NCBI RefSeq assembly: GCF_001028665.1
Contig: NZ_CP011504.1
Location: 2,852,001 to 2,916,000, forward strand
Origin: Burkholderia pyrrocinia
GTDB lineage: Bacteria > Pseudomonadota > Gammaproteobacteria > Burkholderiales > Burkholderiaceae
Direction: 5' to 3'
Length of the DNA stretch: 64,000 nucleotides
Shown: in pieces, positions 27,758 to 36,810 of the stretch
How the letters are laid out: every line of letters begins with the position of its first letter
Position numbering within the stretch: the first letter of the stretch is position 1
The notes under the pieces: generated by a model
Databases searched by the model: none
The model's input: only the letters and a program-made list of their open reading frames with translations
What the model was told of the DNA's origin: nothing
Position numbers and translations under genes: made by a program

Positions 27758-28690
27758 ATGATCGGCCCGATCCTGCTCGCGCTGGCGCCGGTCGCGCTGC
27801 TGGTCGCGTTCGGCCACGGCCTCCGGCGCACGGCATTCATCGCCGACGCGTTCTGGCCGCAGGCCGAGCGCCTTTGCTACTACGTGCTGCTGCCGGCGCT
27901 GTTCGCGGACGGCCTCGCGAACGCGCGACTGCAAGCGCTGCCCGTTTTACCGCTCGCGGCCGCGCTGGTCGGTTCGACCGCCGTCGCCGCGGTGCTTCTC
28001 CTGCTGGTCCGCCCGTTCGTCCGGGTCGACGGCGCCGGCTTCACGTCGGTGTTCCAGGGCGCGGTGCGCTTCAACAACTATGTCGGCACCGCACTCGCCG
28101 CCGGGCTGTTCGGCGCAAAGGGCATCGCGCTCGCGGCCGTGTGCGTTGCAGCGATCGTCCCGACCGTCAACCTGATGTGCGTGCTGGTCTTCGCGCGGTA
28201 TGGCGATTCGCGGCTCGGCGCGGGCGCGCTCATGCGGCAGATTCTGTCGAATCCGCTCGTCGTCGCGTGCGTGCTCGGGATTTCGTTGCAAGCCGGCGGC
28301 GTCGCGTTCCCGGCGGCCGTCGAGCCGGCCGTGCGCGCGCTCGGCGCGGCGTCGATGCCGCTCGGCCTGCTGTGCGTGGGCGCGGCGCTGAAATTCGACG
28401 CGGCCCGTACGTGGATTCAGCCGGTGTGCGTCGCGTCGACGTTCAAGTTCATGGCAATGCCGCTCATCACGCTCGCGGCCGGCCGCCTGTTCGGGCTCGG
28501 CGATGCGGCGCTGACGGTCGCACTGCTGTTCCAGGCGCTGCCGACGTCGTCGGCGTCGTACATCATGGCGCGCCAGCTCGGCGGCGACGCGCCGCTGATG
28601 GCCGGCATCACCGCGTTCCAGACGGTCGCCGCGGCGCTCGCGATGCCCGTCGTGCTGACGGCGCTCGCGTCGGCGCCCGCGTTTCGCTGA
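27758..28690 (+). CDS. AEC-family (auxin efflux carrier-like) transporter
   Basis: The 310-residue protein has about ten membrane segments in two five-helix halves. The segment FQGAVRFNNYVGTALAAGLFG and the second-half ALPTSSASYIMARQLGGD are typical of bacterial AEC carriers such as malonate and other organic-acid transporters. The ATG at 27758 begins the first helix. Position directly behind a LysR gene suggests induction by its own substrate. The substrate is unknown. Confidence 0.9.
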   Translation: MIGPILLALAPVALLVAFGHGLRRTAFIADAFWPQAERLCYYVLLPALFADGLANARLQALPVLPLAAALVGSTAVAAVLLLLVRPFVRVDGAGFTSVFQGAVRFNNYVGTALAAGLFGAKGIALAAVCVAAIVPTVNLMCVLVFARYGDSRLGAGALMRQILSNPLVVACVLGISLQAGGVAFPAAVEPAVRALGAASMPLGLLCVGAALKFDAARTWIQPVCVASTFKFMAMPLITLAAGRLFGLGDAALTVALLFQALPTSSASYIMARQLGGDAPLMAGITAFQTVAAALAMPVVLTALASAPAFR

Positions 28691-28817
28691 CGGCGCGGCA
28701 CCCGACTCCATCCCCGCTGAATCGGCCTGCAGGCCAGTTTTCGCACGGTTCGACATCGTCGGCCGCGGCGCGGTCATGCACGCATTGCCTCGCCCCCCTT
28801 TCGAGAAGCCACCACAC

Positions 28818-29750
28818 ATGAACGCTCCCGCCCCACCCGCCGGCATCGCCGCCACCCGGCCGAATGCGGCCATCTACGTGAAGCTCACGCTCGTCGCGCT
28901 GTTCTGGGGCGGCACGTTCATCGCGGGCCGGATCCTTGCTGCGTCGATGTCCGCGACTTCCGCGGCCACCGGCCGCTTCGCGATCGCCGCGCTGCTGCTG
29001 GTCGCGCTGACGTGGACGTTCGAAGGCGGCCTGCCGAAGCTGAACGGCCGCCAGGTCGTGACGACCTTCGCGCTCGGCGCGACCGGCATCTTCCTGTACA
29101 ACGTGTGCTTTTTCGCGGCGCTCGCGCGGATGCCGGCCGGCCGCACCGCACTGTTCGTCGCGCTGAATCCGGTCGCCACCGCCGTGCTGCTGTCGGTCGT
29201 CATGCGGGAACGCCTGTCGCTGTCGCGCTGGGCCGGCATCGCCGTCGCGCTGTTCGGCGCGCTGGTCGTGATCAGTCGCGGCGAATGGCTGCGCGTGCTG
29301 ACCGACCTCGGCAACACGTTCAGCGCCGGCGAACGAACCATGCTGTGCGCGGTGCTGAGCTGGGCCGCCTATACGGTGATCGGCCGGCGCGCGCTCGACG
29401 GGCTGTCGCCGCTCGCGGCAACGACGTACGCGACGCTGTGGGGCCTCGCGCTGCTGGTCGTCGCGCATCTGTTCGGCCCGGGCGCAAGCGGCGGCATGCC
29501 GCTGACGTGGCAGGCCGTCGTGTCGATGATCTATCTCGGCGCGATCGGCACCGTGGTCGCGTTCGTCTGGTATTCGCAGGGGATTCGCGAACTCGGGCCG
29601 GCCCGCGCCGCTGTGTTCACCAACCTGGTGCCAGTGTTCGGCGTGCTGCTGTCGGTCGTGCTGCTCGGCGAACCGCTGTCGCCATCGATGCTGGCCGGCG
29701 GCGCGCTCGTGATCGCGGGCGTCGCGCTGACCAATCGCGCACGGCGCTGA
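28818..29750 (+). CDS. EamA/DMT-family transporter
   Basis: The 310-residue protein has two EamA repeats of five membrane segments: the first begins LTLVALFWGGTFIAGRIL, the second MLCAVLSWAAYTVIGRRAL. Conserved EamA elements are ALNPVATAVLLSVVMRERLS and TNLVPVFGVLLSVVLLGEP, ending each half. Members export amino acids, nucleosides or other metabolites. It lies 127 bases after the AEC gene on the same strand and may be read with it, although no shared signal is visible. Confidence 0.92.
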   Translation: MNAPAPPAGIAATRPNAAIYVKLTLVALFWGGTFIAGRILAASMSATSAATGRFAIAALLLVALTWTFEGGLPKLNGRQVVTTFALGATGIFLYNVCFFAALARMPAGRTALFVALNPVATAVLLSVVMRERLSLSRWAGIAVALFGALVVISRGEWLRVLTDLGNTFSAGERTMLCAVLSWAAYTVIGRRALDGLSPLAATTYATLWGLALLVVAHLFGPGASGGMPLTWQAVVSMIYLGAIGTVVAFVWYSQGIRELGPARAAVFTNLVPVFGVLLSVVLLGEPLSPSMLAGGALVIAGVALTNRARR

Positions 29751-30044
29751 CGCATCGGCGCAGGCGCCGCGCAGGCTCGGGGACGGATCCCGAATACCGG
29801 GCCGCGACGGCATTCGCCACACCGTTGCGCGACACCCGCGCGCCGCCGCTACGCGCCCGGACTCTCTCGCAGCCCCGCAAAAAAACGCCTATCGTGAATG
29901 AAGCGCTCCGTTTGCCGCCATCCGACCCTGCGTCGCTCGCACCGGCGGCAACGGTGCCGCGTTCCGGCACCATTCATCGCGATCGTCGCGCCCGCTCGCC
30001 CGTGCGCGCAATCGCGGCCGCCCACCGGATTACAGGAGGCACTC
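29751..30044. other. Intergenic region upstream of the COG4315 gene
   Basis: This is 294 bases with no gene recognised. The ribosome site ACAGGAGG for the downstream gene lies at its end. No promoter or repeat stands out. Confidence 0.4.
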
Positions 30045-30419
30045 ATGAAAGCCGCGCTGCTCGTCAGTTCCGCCCTGCTCGCCATTGCGTCCGCTTCGGC
30101 CTCGGGCCAAGGCTCGATCACGAAAGTCGAAAACGGCGCACTCGTCGCCGCGAACGGGATGACCGTCTACACCTTCGACAAGGACAAGCCCAACGCCGGC
30201 ACCAGCGCATGCACGGGCCAGTGCGAATCCTTCTGGCCGCCGTACAAGGCCAGCGCGACCGACGCACCGGTCGGGCCCTACACGATCGTGAAACGCGACG
30301 ACGGCAGCCCGCAATGGGCATACAAGGGCAAGCCGCTGTACTTCTTCTCGAAGGACATGAAACAGGGCGACCGCAACGGCGACAACTTCAAGGACATGTG
30401 GCACGTGGTCGCGCCGTAA
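30045..30419 (+). CDS. COG4315-type secreted repeat protein
   Basis: The product has 124 residues with an export signal at the start (cut near SASA, about residue 20). The mature part has two copies of the family repeat: GMTVYTFDKDKPNAGTSAC with TGQCESFWPP, then GKPLYFFSKDMKQGDRNG with FKDMWHVV. Such Lipoprotein_15-like repeats form small beta-structures in the periplasm; no function is established. This copy lacks a lipobox cysteine, so it is probably soluble rather than lipid-anchored. Two cysteines in SACTGQC may form a disulphide. Confidence 0.88.
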   Translation: MKAALLVSSALLAIASASASGQGSITKVENGALVAANGMTVYTFDKDKPNAGTSACTGQCESFWPPYKASATDAPVGPYTIVKRDDGSPQWAYKGKPLYFFSKDMKQGDRNGDNFKDMWHVVAP

Positions 30420-30435
30420 GCGTTGTTCCGCCGCC

Positions 30436-30456
30436 GTCCGCGCAACCGGCGCGGAC
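30436..30456 (+). terminator. Hairpin after the COG4315 gene
   Basis: GTCCGCGC (30436-30443) and GCGCGGAC (30449-30456) form an 8-bp stem with a five-base loop, 16 bases behind the stop. The following bases are A-rich rather than T-rich on this strand. Confidence 0.5.
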
Positions 30457-30458
30457 GT

Positions 30459-30493
30459 AAAAAAGCCCGCCCGGATTGTCGATCGGGGCGGGC
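30459..30493 (-). terminator. Intrinsic terminator of the mmsA operon
   Basis: Read on the minus strand, GCCCGCCC (30486-30493) pairs with GGGCGGGC (30465-30472) and is followed by six T residues (30464-30459). This is a textbook factor-independent terminator, about 70 bases behind the mmsA-type stop codon. Confidence 0.8.
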
Positions 30494-30565
30494 CTTCATA
30501 TCTGCACACCTGCCACATTGCATCGCCAGCCGGCGGGCCGGCGACGCATGCAGCCGGCATGCGCG

Positions 30566-32083
30566 TCAGCGGTTCGACGGGAAGCTGAACACCGTCCCTT
30601 CGCGCACGCCGGCCGACGGCCAGCGCTGCGTGATCGTCTTGCGCTTCGTGTAGAACCGCACGGCGTCCGGGCCGTATGCGTGCAGGTCGCCGAACAGCGA
30701 ACGCTTCCAGCCGCCGAACGAGTGGTACGCGACCGGCACCGGCAGCGGCACGTTGATGCCGACCATGCCGATCTGGATGTTGTCGCTGAAGTAGCGCGCG
30801 GCCTCGCCGTCGCGCGTGAACAGGCACGTGCCGTTGCCGTATTCGTGCGCGTCGATCAGCGCCATCGCCTCGTCGAGCGACTTCAGGCGGATCACGCCGA
30901 GCACCGGCCCGAAGATCTCGTGCTGGTAGATCGGCATGCCGGGTTTCACGTTGTCGAACAGGCACGGGCCGAGGTAGTAGCCGCCGTCGTGGCCGTCGAC
31001 CTTCACGCCGCGGCCGTCGACGACGAGCGTCGCGCCCGCTTCCACGCCCGCTTCGACGAAGCCCGTCACCTTCTCGAAATGCTGCTGCGTGACGAGCGGC
31101 CCCATGTCGACGCCCGCGCCGTTGCCCGGGCCGACCTTCATCTTGTCGATTTCCGCCTTCAGGCCCGCGACGACCTGGTCGCCCGTCTCGTCGCCGATCG
31201 CGACGACCAGCGGAATCGCCATGCAGCGCTCGCCGCACGAGCCGTACGCGGCGCCCATCAGCGCGTTCACCGCGTTGCCGATGTCCGCGTCGGGCATCAC
31301 GACCGCGAAGTTCTTCGCGCCGCCGAGCGCCTGCACGCGCTTGCCGTGCGCGCAGCCGGTCGAGTAGATGTATTCGGCGATCGGCGTCGAGCCGACGAAG
31401 CTCACGGCCTTCACGCGAGGATCGGTCAGGATCGTGTCGACCGCTTCCTTGTCGCCGTTCACGACGTTCAGCACGCCCGGCGGCAGGCCGGCCTCGAGCG
31501 CGAGCTCGGCCATGCGCAGCGTCGACGACGGCGTGCGCTCGGACGGCTTCAGCACGAACGTGTTGCCGCACGCGACGGCCATCGGCCACATCCACAGCGG
31601 CACCATCACCGGGAAGTTGAACGGCGTGATGCCGGCGGCGACACCAAGCGCCTGGAATTCGCTCCACGAATCGATCGCGGGGCCGACGTTCTTGCTGTGC
31701 TCGCCCTTCAGCAGCTCGGGCACGTAGGACGCGTATTCGACGTTCTCGATCCCGCGTTGCAGCTCGCCCATCGCATCTGCGAGCACCTTGCCGTGCTCGG
31801 CCGTGATCAGCGCGCACAGCTCGTCGGCGTGCTCCTCGAGCAGCGTCTTGAAGCGGCTCATCACTCGGGCGCGCTTCAGCGGCGGCGTGTTGCGCCACGC
31901 CGGGAACGCGGCCTGCGCGGACGCGATCGCGGCTTCGACGGTCAGCTTGTCGGCGAGCGCGACGCTCTTGTGCGATGCGCCGGTGGCCGGGTCGAATACC
32001 GGCTGGACACGGCTGCCGCCGTCGACGCGCTTGCCGTCGATCAGGTGGCCGAGGGTGGAGGTCACATTGCTGTCGTGTTTCAT
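30566..32083 (-). CDS. mmsA: (Methyl)malonate-semialdehyde dehydrogenase, CoA-acylating
   Basis: The product has 505 residues. It is an aldehyde dehydrogenase of the MmsA group: the cofactor-site segment VSFVGSTPIAEYIYSTG, LGGAKNFAVVMPDAD, and the catalytic cysteine in SCGERCMA. It would turn a 3-oxo-acid semialdehyde into acetyl-CoA or propionyl-CoA with loss of CO2 and reduction of NAD. The gene follows the omega-aminotransferase by 50 bases; together they match beta-alanine breakdown in Pseudomonas (BauA/BauC), where the aminotransferase makes malonate semialdehyde. Valine catabolism is the alternative, but no other valine genes lie here. Confidence 0.93.
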   Translation of the reverse strand: MKHDSNVTSTLGHLIDGKRVDGGSRVQPVFDPATGASHKSVALADKLTVEAAIASAQAAFPAWRNTPPLKRARVMSRFKTLLEEHADELCALITAEHGKVLADAMGELQRGIENVEYASYVPELLKGEHSKNVGPAIDSWSEFQALGVAAGITPFNFPVMVPLWMWPMAVACGNTFVLKPSERTPSSTLRMAELALEAGLPPGVLNVVNGDKEAVDTILTDPRVKAVSFVGSTPIAEYIYSTGCAHGKRVQALGGAKNFAVVMPDADIGNAVNALMGAAYGSCGERCMAIPLVVAIGDETGDQVVAGLKAEIDKMKVGPGNGAGVDMGPLVTQQHFEKVTGFVEAGVEAGATLVVDGRGVKVDGHDGGYYLGPCLFDNVKPGMPIYQHEIFGPVLGVIRLKSLDEAMALIDAHEYGNGTCLFTRDGEAARYFSDNIQIGMVGINVPLPVPVAYHSFGGWKRSLFGDLHAYGPDAVRFYTKRKTITQRWPSAGVREGTVFSFPSNR

Positions 32084-32133
32084 CGTTCAGGCTCTTTCGT
32101 GAATTCGGTTGTCGCTGGGGGGCGAGCCGCGGC

Positions 32134-33492
32134 TCAGTCCACTTCGTTCAGTGCGTCGGACAGCGCGTTGACCAGGTTGTCGATCTCGCGCTTCTCCGAG
32201 ATGAACGGCGGCGCGAGCTGGATCGTGTCGCCGCCGTAGCGCACGTAGAAGCCCTTCGCCCAGCAGCGCATCGCGATCTCGTACGGGCGCCGTGCCGGTT
32301 CGCCCGGCAGCGCCGCGATCGTCAGGCCGGCCGCAAGGCCGTAGTTGCGGATGTCCGCGATGTGGCGCTGGCCCTTCAGCCCGTGCACGGCAGCCTCGAA
32401 ATGCGGTGCGAGATCGCGCACGCGGGCCACCGCGTCTTCCTTCACGAGCAGGTCGAGCGCCGCGACGCCGGCCGCGCACGCGACCGGGTGCGCCGAATAC
32501 GTGTAGCCGTGCGGGAACTCGAGCATGTACTCGGGGCCGCCTGCCGCCATGAACGTGTCGTAGATTTCCTTCGTCGCGACCACGCCGCCGAGCGGCTGCA
32601 CGCCGTTCGTCACCTGCTTCGCGAAGTTCAGGATGTCCGGCGTCACGCCGAACGCGTCGGCGCCCGTCATTGCGCCGGCACGGCCGAAGCCCGTGATGAC
32701 CTCGTCGAAAATCAGCAGGATGTCGTGCGCGGTACAGATGTCGCGCAGCCGCTTCAGATAGCCCTTCGGCGGCACGACCACGCCCGCCGAACCGGAGAAC
32801 GGCTCGACGATCACGGCCGCGATGTTCGATGCGTCGTGCAGCGCGATCAGGTCGAGCAGGCGGTCGGCCAGCTCCGCGCCGTGTTCGGGCATCCCGCGCG
32901 AGAACTTGTTCTCGGCGAGTTGCGTGTGCGGCAGGAAATCGGCGTCGAGGCCCTGGCCGAACAGCTTGCGGTTCGGCCCGATCCCGCCGACCGAGATGCC
33001 GCCGAAGTTCACGCCGTGGTAGCCCTTCTCGCGGCCGATCAGGCGCGTCTTCGTGCCCTTGCCCTTCGCGCGCCAGTATGCGCGGGCCAGCTTCAGCGAC
33101 GTGTCGGCCGCTTCCGAGCCCGAACCCGTGAAGAACACGTAGTCGAGGCCGGCCGGCGTCAGCTCCTTGATCTTGTTCGCGAGTTCGAACGACTTCGGGT
33201 GGCCGAACTGGAACGCCGGCGCATAGTCGAGCTGCGCGACCTGGCGGCTCACGGCTTCGACGATTTCCGTGCGGCCGTGACCGAGGCCCGTGCACCAGAG
33301 ACCCGACAGGCCGTCGAAGATCTTGCGGCCTTCGGCGTCCGTGTAATACGCGCCCTGGCCCGACACGATCATGCGCGGATCGGCCTTGAACTGGCGATTG
33401 GCCGTGAACGGCATCCAGTGCGCGTCGAGCCACGCGGCGTCGGTGCGGATAGTCGTGTCGTCGTGCTGCGCGGCGGTGGTGATGTCGGTCAT
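32134..33492 (-). CDS. Omega-amino acid:pyruvate aminotransferase (beta-alanine type, class III)
   Basis: The product has 452 residues. It is a class III pyridoxal-phosphate enzyme: FFTGSGSEAADTSLKLARAYW for the cofactor phosphate site, IFDEVITGFGRAGAMTG with the cofactor aspartate, and NFAKQVTNGVQPLGGVV with the Schiff-base lysine (K in AKQVTNG). The N-terminal WMPFTANRQFKADPRM is typical of beta-alanine:pyruvate transaminases. It is the first gene of an operon with mmsA and diverges from a LysR gene, as in BauA-type beta-alanine use. Confidence 0.93.
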   Translation of the reverse strand: MTDITTAAQHDDTTIRTDAAWLDAHWMPFTANRQFKADPRMIVSGQGAYYTDAEGRKIFDGLSGLWCTGLGHGRTEIVEAVSRQVAQLDYAPAFQFGHPKSFELANKIKELTPAGLDYVFFTGSGSEAADTSLKLARAYWRAKGKGTKTRLIGREKGYHGVNFGGISVGGIGPNRKLFGQGLDADFLPHTQLAENKFSRGMPEHGAELADRLLDLIALHDASNIAAVIVEPFSGSAGVVVPPKGYLKRLRDICTAHDILLIFDEVITGFGRAGAMTGADAFGVTPDILNFAKQVTNGVQPLGGVVATKEIYDTFMAAGGPEYMLEFPHGYTYSAHPVACAAGVAALDLLVKEDAVARVRDLAPHFEAAVHGLKGQRHIADIRNYGLAAGLTIAALPGEPARRPYEIAMRCWAKGFYVRYGGDTIQLAPPFISEKREIDNLVNALSDALNEVD

Positions 33493-33586
33493 GTCGGTCG
33501 GCGCGGCGCGCCCCTCCTTCTTGTGATGATGTTGCGTATTGTCGGGAGGCCAATTAGTCTCTTCAATATCGCAATATCAATGTTCA

Positions 33587-33604
33587 CTTGCAAAACTATG
33601 CAAG
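33587..33604. promoter_or_regulatory. Inverted repeat at the LysR start
   Basis: CTTGCA-AAACTA-TGCAAG overlaps the start codon of the LysR gene (33598) in the A+T-richer region between the divergent genes. It is a candidate autoregulatory site. Confidence 0.35.
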
Positions 33605-34551
33605 CAAAGAAACCGAAGAGCCGCGCGCTGCTCGGGCAGCTCAGCGACATGGATCTCCGCCTGCTGCGGGTCTTCAAGGGCGTCGTGCAGTGCGGCGGGA
33701 TGGCGGCAGCCGAACTGGAACTGAATATCGGCATCTCGACGATCAGCCGGCACGTGAAGGATCTGGAAACGCGCGTCGGCCTCGTGCTGTGCCGGCGCGG
33801 CCGCGCCGGCTTCACGCTGACCCCCGAGGGCCAGACCGTGTACGAGGAGACGCTGCGGCTGCTCGCGTCGATGGAGGCCTTTCGCAGCAGGATAGACGGT
33901 ATTCACGAACGGATGGGCGGAGAACTGCACGTCGCGGTGTTCGACAAGACGGCCACCAACGCGAACGCGCGGCTCGGCGACGCGATCCGCCAGTTCGCGG
34001 ACGAGGCGCCCGACGTCACGCTGAACCTGCACGTCGCGTCGATCAACGAAGTCGAGCGCGGGATCATCGACGGCAGCTACCAGGTCGGGATCATTCCCGC
34101 GCACCGCCACTCGGGCAGCCTCGTGTATTCGGAGCTGTTCGACGAACGGATGCTGCTCTATTGCGGCCGCCAGCATCCGCTCTACGATGCGCCGCACGGC
34201 AAGCTCACGTGGACGACGATCCGCAACCATGCGTTCGCGGGGCTCGGCTTCCATTCGCCGAACATGGAACTGAGCCATCGCGCGAAGCTCACGCGCAGCG
34301 CGACCGCGTCGGACCAGGAGTCGATCGCGACGCTGATCCTGTCCGGTCGTTATCTCGGCTTCCTGCCCGACCATTACGCGGAAAGCTTCGAAAACAAGGG
34401 GCTGATGCAGCCGATCGCGCCGCACCGGTTCAACTACCGGTGCCGGTTCGTGAGCCTGCTGCGGCGCTCGCCGCGGCCGTCGCGGGCTGCGCTGCTGTTT
34501 CAGTCGTGTCTGGAAGCCGCGCACGATGCCAAGGCGCGGCCGGCGGCGTAG
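33598..34551 (+). CDS. LysR-family regulator of the aminotransferase/mmsA operon
   Basis: The product has 317 residues from ATG 33598; an in-frame ATG at 33580 would add six residues. The helix-turn-helix is in about residues 20-65 (MAAAELELNIGISTISRHVKDLETRVG) and the effector domain covers the rest. It diverges from the omega-aminotransferase gene, so it probably activates beta-alanine use. Regulation is inferred from position only. Confidence 0.9.
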   Translation: MQAKKPKSRALLGQLSDMDLRLLRVFKGVVQCGGMAAAELELNIGISTISRHVKDLETRVGLVLCRRGRAGFTLTPEGQTVYEETLRLLASMEAFRSRIDGIHERMGGELHVAVFDKTATNANARLGDAIRQFADEAPDVTLNLHVASINEVERGIIDGSYQVGIIPAHRHSGSLVYSELFDERMLLYCGRQHPLYDAPHGKLTWTTIRNHAFAGLGFHSPNMELSHRAKLTRSATASDQESIATLILSGRYLGFLPDHYAESFENKGLMQPIAPHRFNYRCRFVSLLRRSPRPSRAALLFQSCLEAAHDAKARPAA

Positions 34552-34697
34552 GCGGCTCATTCGGGGAATCCGGTTCCCGGCGGCGCGCGGTGCAGCATCG
34601 CTGCTCGGCAGAACGACTGGCTGGCCCAGCGCACGCGCGCCTGCATCGAATATGAGACGAATAGGCTCAGCCGCGCCTTCGTTTCCGCCCTGCTACG

Positions 34698-35954
34698 TCA
34701 TGCGCCGTCGCCCTTATCGACCGCGCCGCCCGCGCGCTGCCTGGCCCGGCTGCGCTTCATGAAATGCGTCGCGACGAGCGCGGCGGCAAAACCGGACGCG
34801 GCGCCGACGCCGAGCGCCCAGCGCGGCCCGAGATGGTTCGCGACCCAACCCGCCACCGGTGCGCCGAGCGGCGTGCCGCCGAGCGCGACCGCGAGGCGCA
34901 GCGCCATCACGCGGCCGCGCATCGCCGGCTCGGTGGACAGTTGCATCAGGCTGTTGGTCGAGTTCATAAAGGTGATCGCGGCGATCCCGGTCAGCACGAG
35001 CGCGGCCCCGAACAGCCAGTAGCCCGGCGCCAGCGCGGCGAGCGTGCAGCCGAGCCCGAACAGCGCCGCACCGAACCACAGATGCCGGAAGCGCGGCTGC
35101 TCGCGGCGTGCCGCGAGCAGCGCGCCCGACACCGTGCCGACCGCCATCATCGACGACAGCACGCCGAAGCCGCGCGCATCGACATGGAACACGCTGGCCG
35201 CCATCGTCGAAATGAACAGCTGGAAATTGAGCCCGAACGTGCCGATCAGGAACAGCATCACGAGGATCGCCTTCAGGTCGTCGCGCTGCCACACATAGCG
35301 GAACCCGTCGAGCAGACCGCCGCGCGAGCGGCCCGCCCGCACATTCGCGCGCAGTTCGTCCTCCCGGAGCAGCGACAGCGACGCCAGCACCGCGAAGAAG
35401 CTGAGACCGTTGGCGAGAAACGCCCAGCCGGTGCCGATCGACGCGATCAGGAACCCGGCCGCCGCCGGGCCGATCATCCGCGCCGCATTGAACGACGTCG
35501 AATTGAGCGCGACCGCGTTTGCCAGCTCGCGGTCGCCGACCAGTTCCGCGACGAAGGTCTGCCGCACCGGCGCGTCGAACGCCGACGCGCAGCCGAACAG
35601 GAACGCGAACACGTACACATGCTCGAGCCGCGCGACGCCCGTGACGGTCAGCGCGCCAAGCGCCAGCGCCAGCACGCCCATCAGCCCCTGCGTCACCATC
35701 AGCAGCTTGCGCTGGTCGAAGCGATCGGCCGCGTAGCCGGTCCACGGCAACAGCAGGAGCTGCGGCCCGAACTGCAGCGCCATCACCGTGCCGACCGCCG
35801 ACGCGTCGTGATGCGTGAGCTGCGTGAGGACGAGCCAGTCCTGCGCGGTGCGCTGGATCCACGTGCCGATGTTCGACACCAGCGCGCCGATCGCCCACAC
35901 GCGGTAGTTGAAACTGCGAAGCGAGCGAAACACGCCCGCGGCCGGCACGCTCAT
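34698..35954 (-). CDS. MFS transporter (enterobactin-exporter/MFS_3-like)
   Basis: The product has 418 residues. It has twelve predicted membrane segments, with FNYRVWAIGALVSNIGTWIQRTAQDWLVLTQLT at the start (MFS_3/EntS-like opening) and DAPVRQTFVAELVGDRELANAVALNS, a segment typical of this exporter group. It overlaps the upstream membrane-protein gene by ATGA (35951-35954), so the two are translated together. With the MarR gene upstream, a drug or metabolite exporter role is likely. Confidence 0.9.
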   Translation of the reverse strand: MSVPAAGVFRSLRSFNYRVWAIGALVSNIGTWIQRTAQDWLVLTQLTHHDASAVGTVMALQFGPQLLLLPWTGYAADRFDQRKLLMVTQGLMGVLALALGALTVTGVARLEHVYVFAFLFGCASAFDAPVRQTFVAELVGDRELANAVALNSTSFNAARMIGPAAAGFLIASIGTGWAFLANGLSFFAVLASLSLLREDELRANVRAGRSRGGLLDGFRYVWQRDDLKAILVMLFLIGTFGLNFQLFISTMAASVFHVDARGFGVLSSMMAVGTVSGALLAARREQPRFRHLWFGAALFGLGCTLAALAPGYWLFGAALVLTGIAAITFMNSTNSLMQLSTEPAMRGRVMALRLAVALGGTPLGAPVAGWVANHLGPRWALGVGAASGFAAALVATHFMKRSRARQRAGGAVDKGDGA

Positions 35955-36286
35955 GGCCCCTCCTGGTCGGGCTCGTTGCCGCCGTGCAGCGCGCCGAAAT
36001 GGCGCGCGACGAACAGGCCGAGCGCCAGTACGCCGAGCCCGAGCGCAGCCGCGTCGGCCGTGACCTTCAGGTCGAAAGCCCCCACGCGGCACACGAGCGC
36101 ATAGCCGATCGCGAGATTCACTACGCCCCACACGACATTCACGGTGGACGACGACAGCCCGCGGCCGGGCGGATTCGCGAACGGCGTCTGGAACGGCTCG
36201 CCGCGCAGCCCGCTGACGAGATGCGGCACGGCGTTCGCGAGAAACGCGCCGCCGAAAAAGTACGACACGAGAGGCAAGGCGTTCAT
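35951..36286 (-). CDS. Small integral membrane protein
   Basis: The product has 111 residues and three to four hydrophobic segments: PLVSYFFGGAFLANAVPHLVSG, VNVVWGVVNLAIGYALVC and AAALGLGVLALGLFVARHFG. No family function is recognised. It shares a four-base overlap with the MFS gene, and its start lies 37 bases behind the MarR stop. Three genes (MarR, this protein, MFS) therefore form one operon. A helper role for the exporter is possible but only inferred. Confidence 0.8.
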   Translation of the reverse strand: MNALPLVSYFFGGAFLANAVPHLVSGLRGEPFQTPFANPPGRGLSSSTVNVVWGVVNLAIGYALVCRVGAFDLKVTADAAALGLGVLALGLFVARHFGALHGGNEPDQEGP

Positions 36287-36323
36287 GTTCGGGCTGTCCT
36301 TTCGGCGGGCGGGTCGATGCGGT

Positions 36324-36794
36324 TCACGGGCGCGCCGGGTCCTGGAATTCGGCGAGCCGCTGCAGCAGCTTCACGGCCGCTGCAAGCTCGGCCTGCTCTT
36401 GTTCCGATAACTGCGCATGCAGCGCGCGGAACAGCCAGTCGTCCTTCGCCGCGCGATTGGCCAGCAGCACCTTGCGGAAACCGGGCGTGAGCGCGATCAG
36501 CGTCTGTCGTCCGTCGGTCGGGTCGGGCGCGCCGCTGACGGCACCCAGCGCCTCGAGCGTCGCGACCGTCACGCGCATCGACTGCGGTCGCACGCTTTCG
36601 GCACGCGCGAGCGCCGACACGGTCGCGGGGCCGTCGCGATCGAGCCGCAGCAATACCGATTTCTGGGAAGACGTGAGGTCGTTCGGGTGGGTCTGCTCCC
36701 GCATCCGCCGCATCAGCTTGCCGACCGAGATGCGGAGTTCGCCGGCGAGACCGGCCAGTGGGAGCGATTCGGAAGATGGCGATGGCGTGTTCAT
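36324..36794 (-). CDS. MarR-family transcriptional regulator
   Basis: The product has 156 residues. The winged helix contains LTSSQKSVLLRLDRDGPATVSALARAESVRPQSMRVTVATLEALGAV and the wing PDPTDGRQTLIALTPG, all typical of MarR. ATG 36794 is preferred over an in-frame start at 36812, which would lie inside the palindrome. It is the first gene of an operon with a membrane protein and an MFS exporter. The 34-bp palindrome 17 bases upstream is almost certainly its operator, giving autorepression relieved by a ligand. Confidence 0.92.
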   Translation of the reverse strand: MNTPSPSSESLPLAGLAGELRISVGKLMRRMREQTHPNDLTSSQKSVLLRLDRDGPATVSALARAESVRPQSMRVTVATLEALGAVSGAPDPTDGRQTLIALTPGFRKVLLANRAAKDDWLFRALHAQLSEQEQAELAAAVKLLQRLAEFQDPARP

Positions 36795-36810
36795 GAATCC
36801 ACGATAGCAC

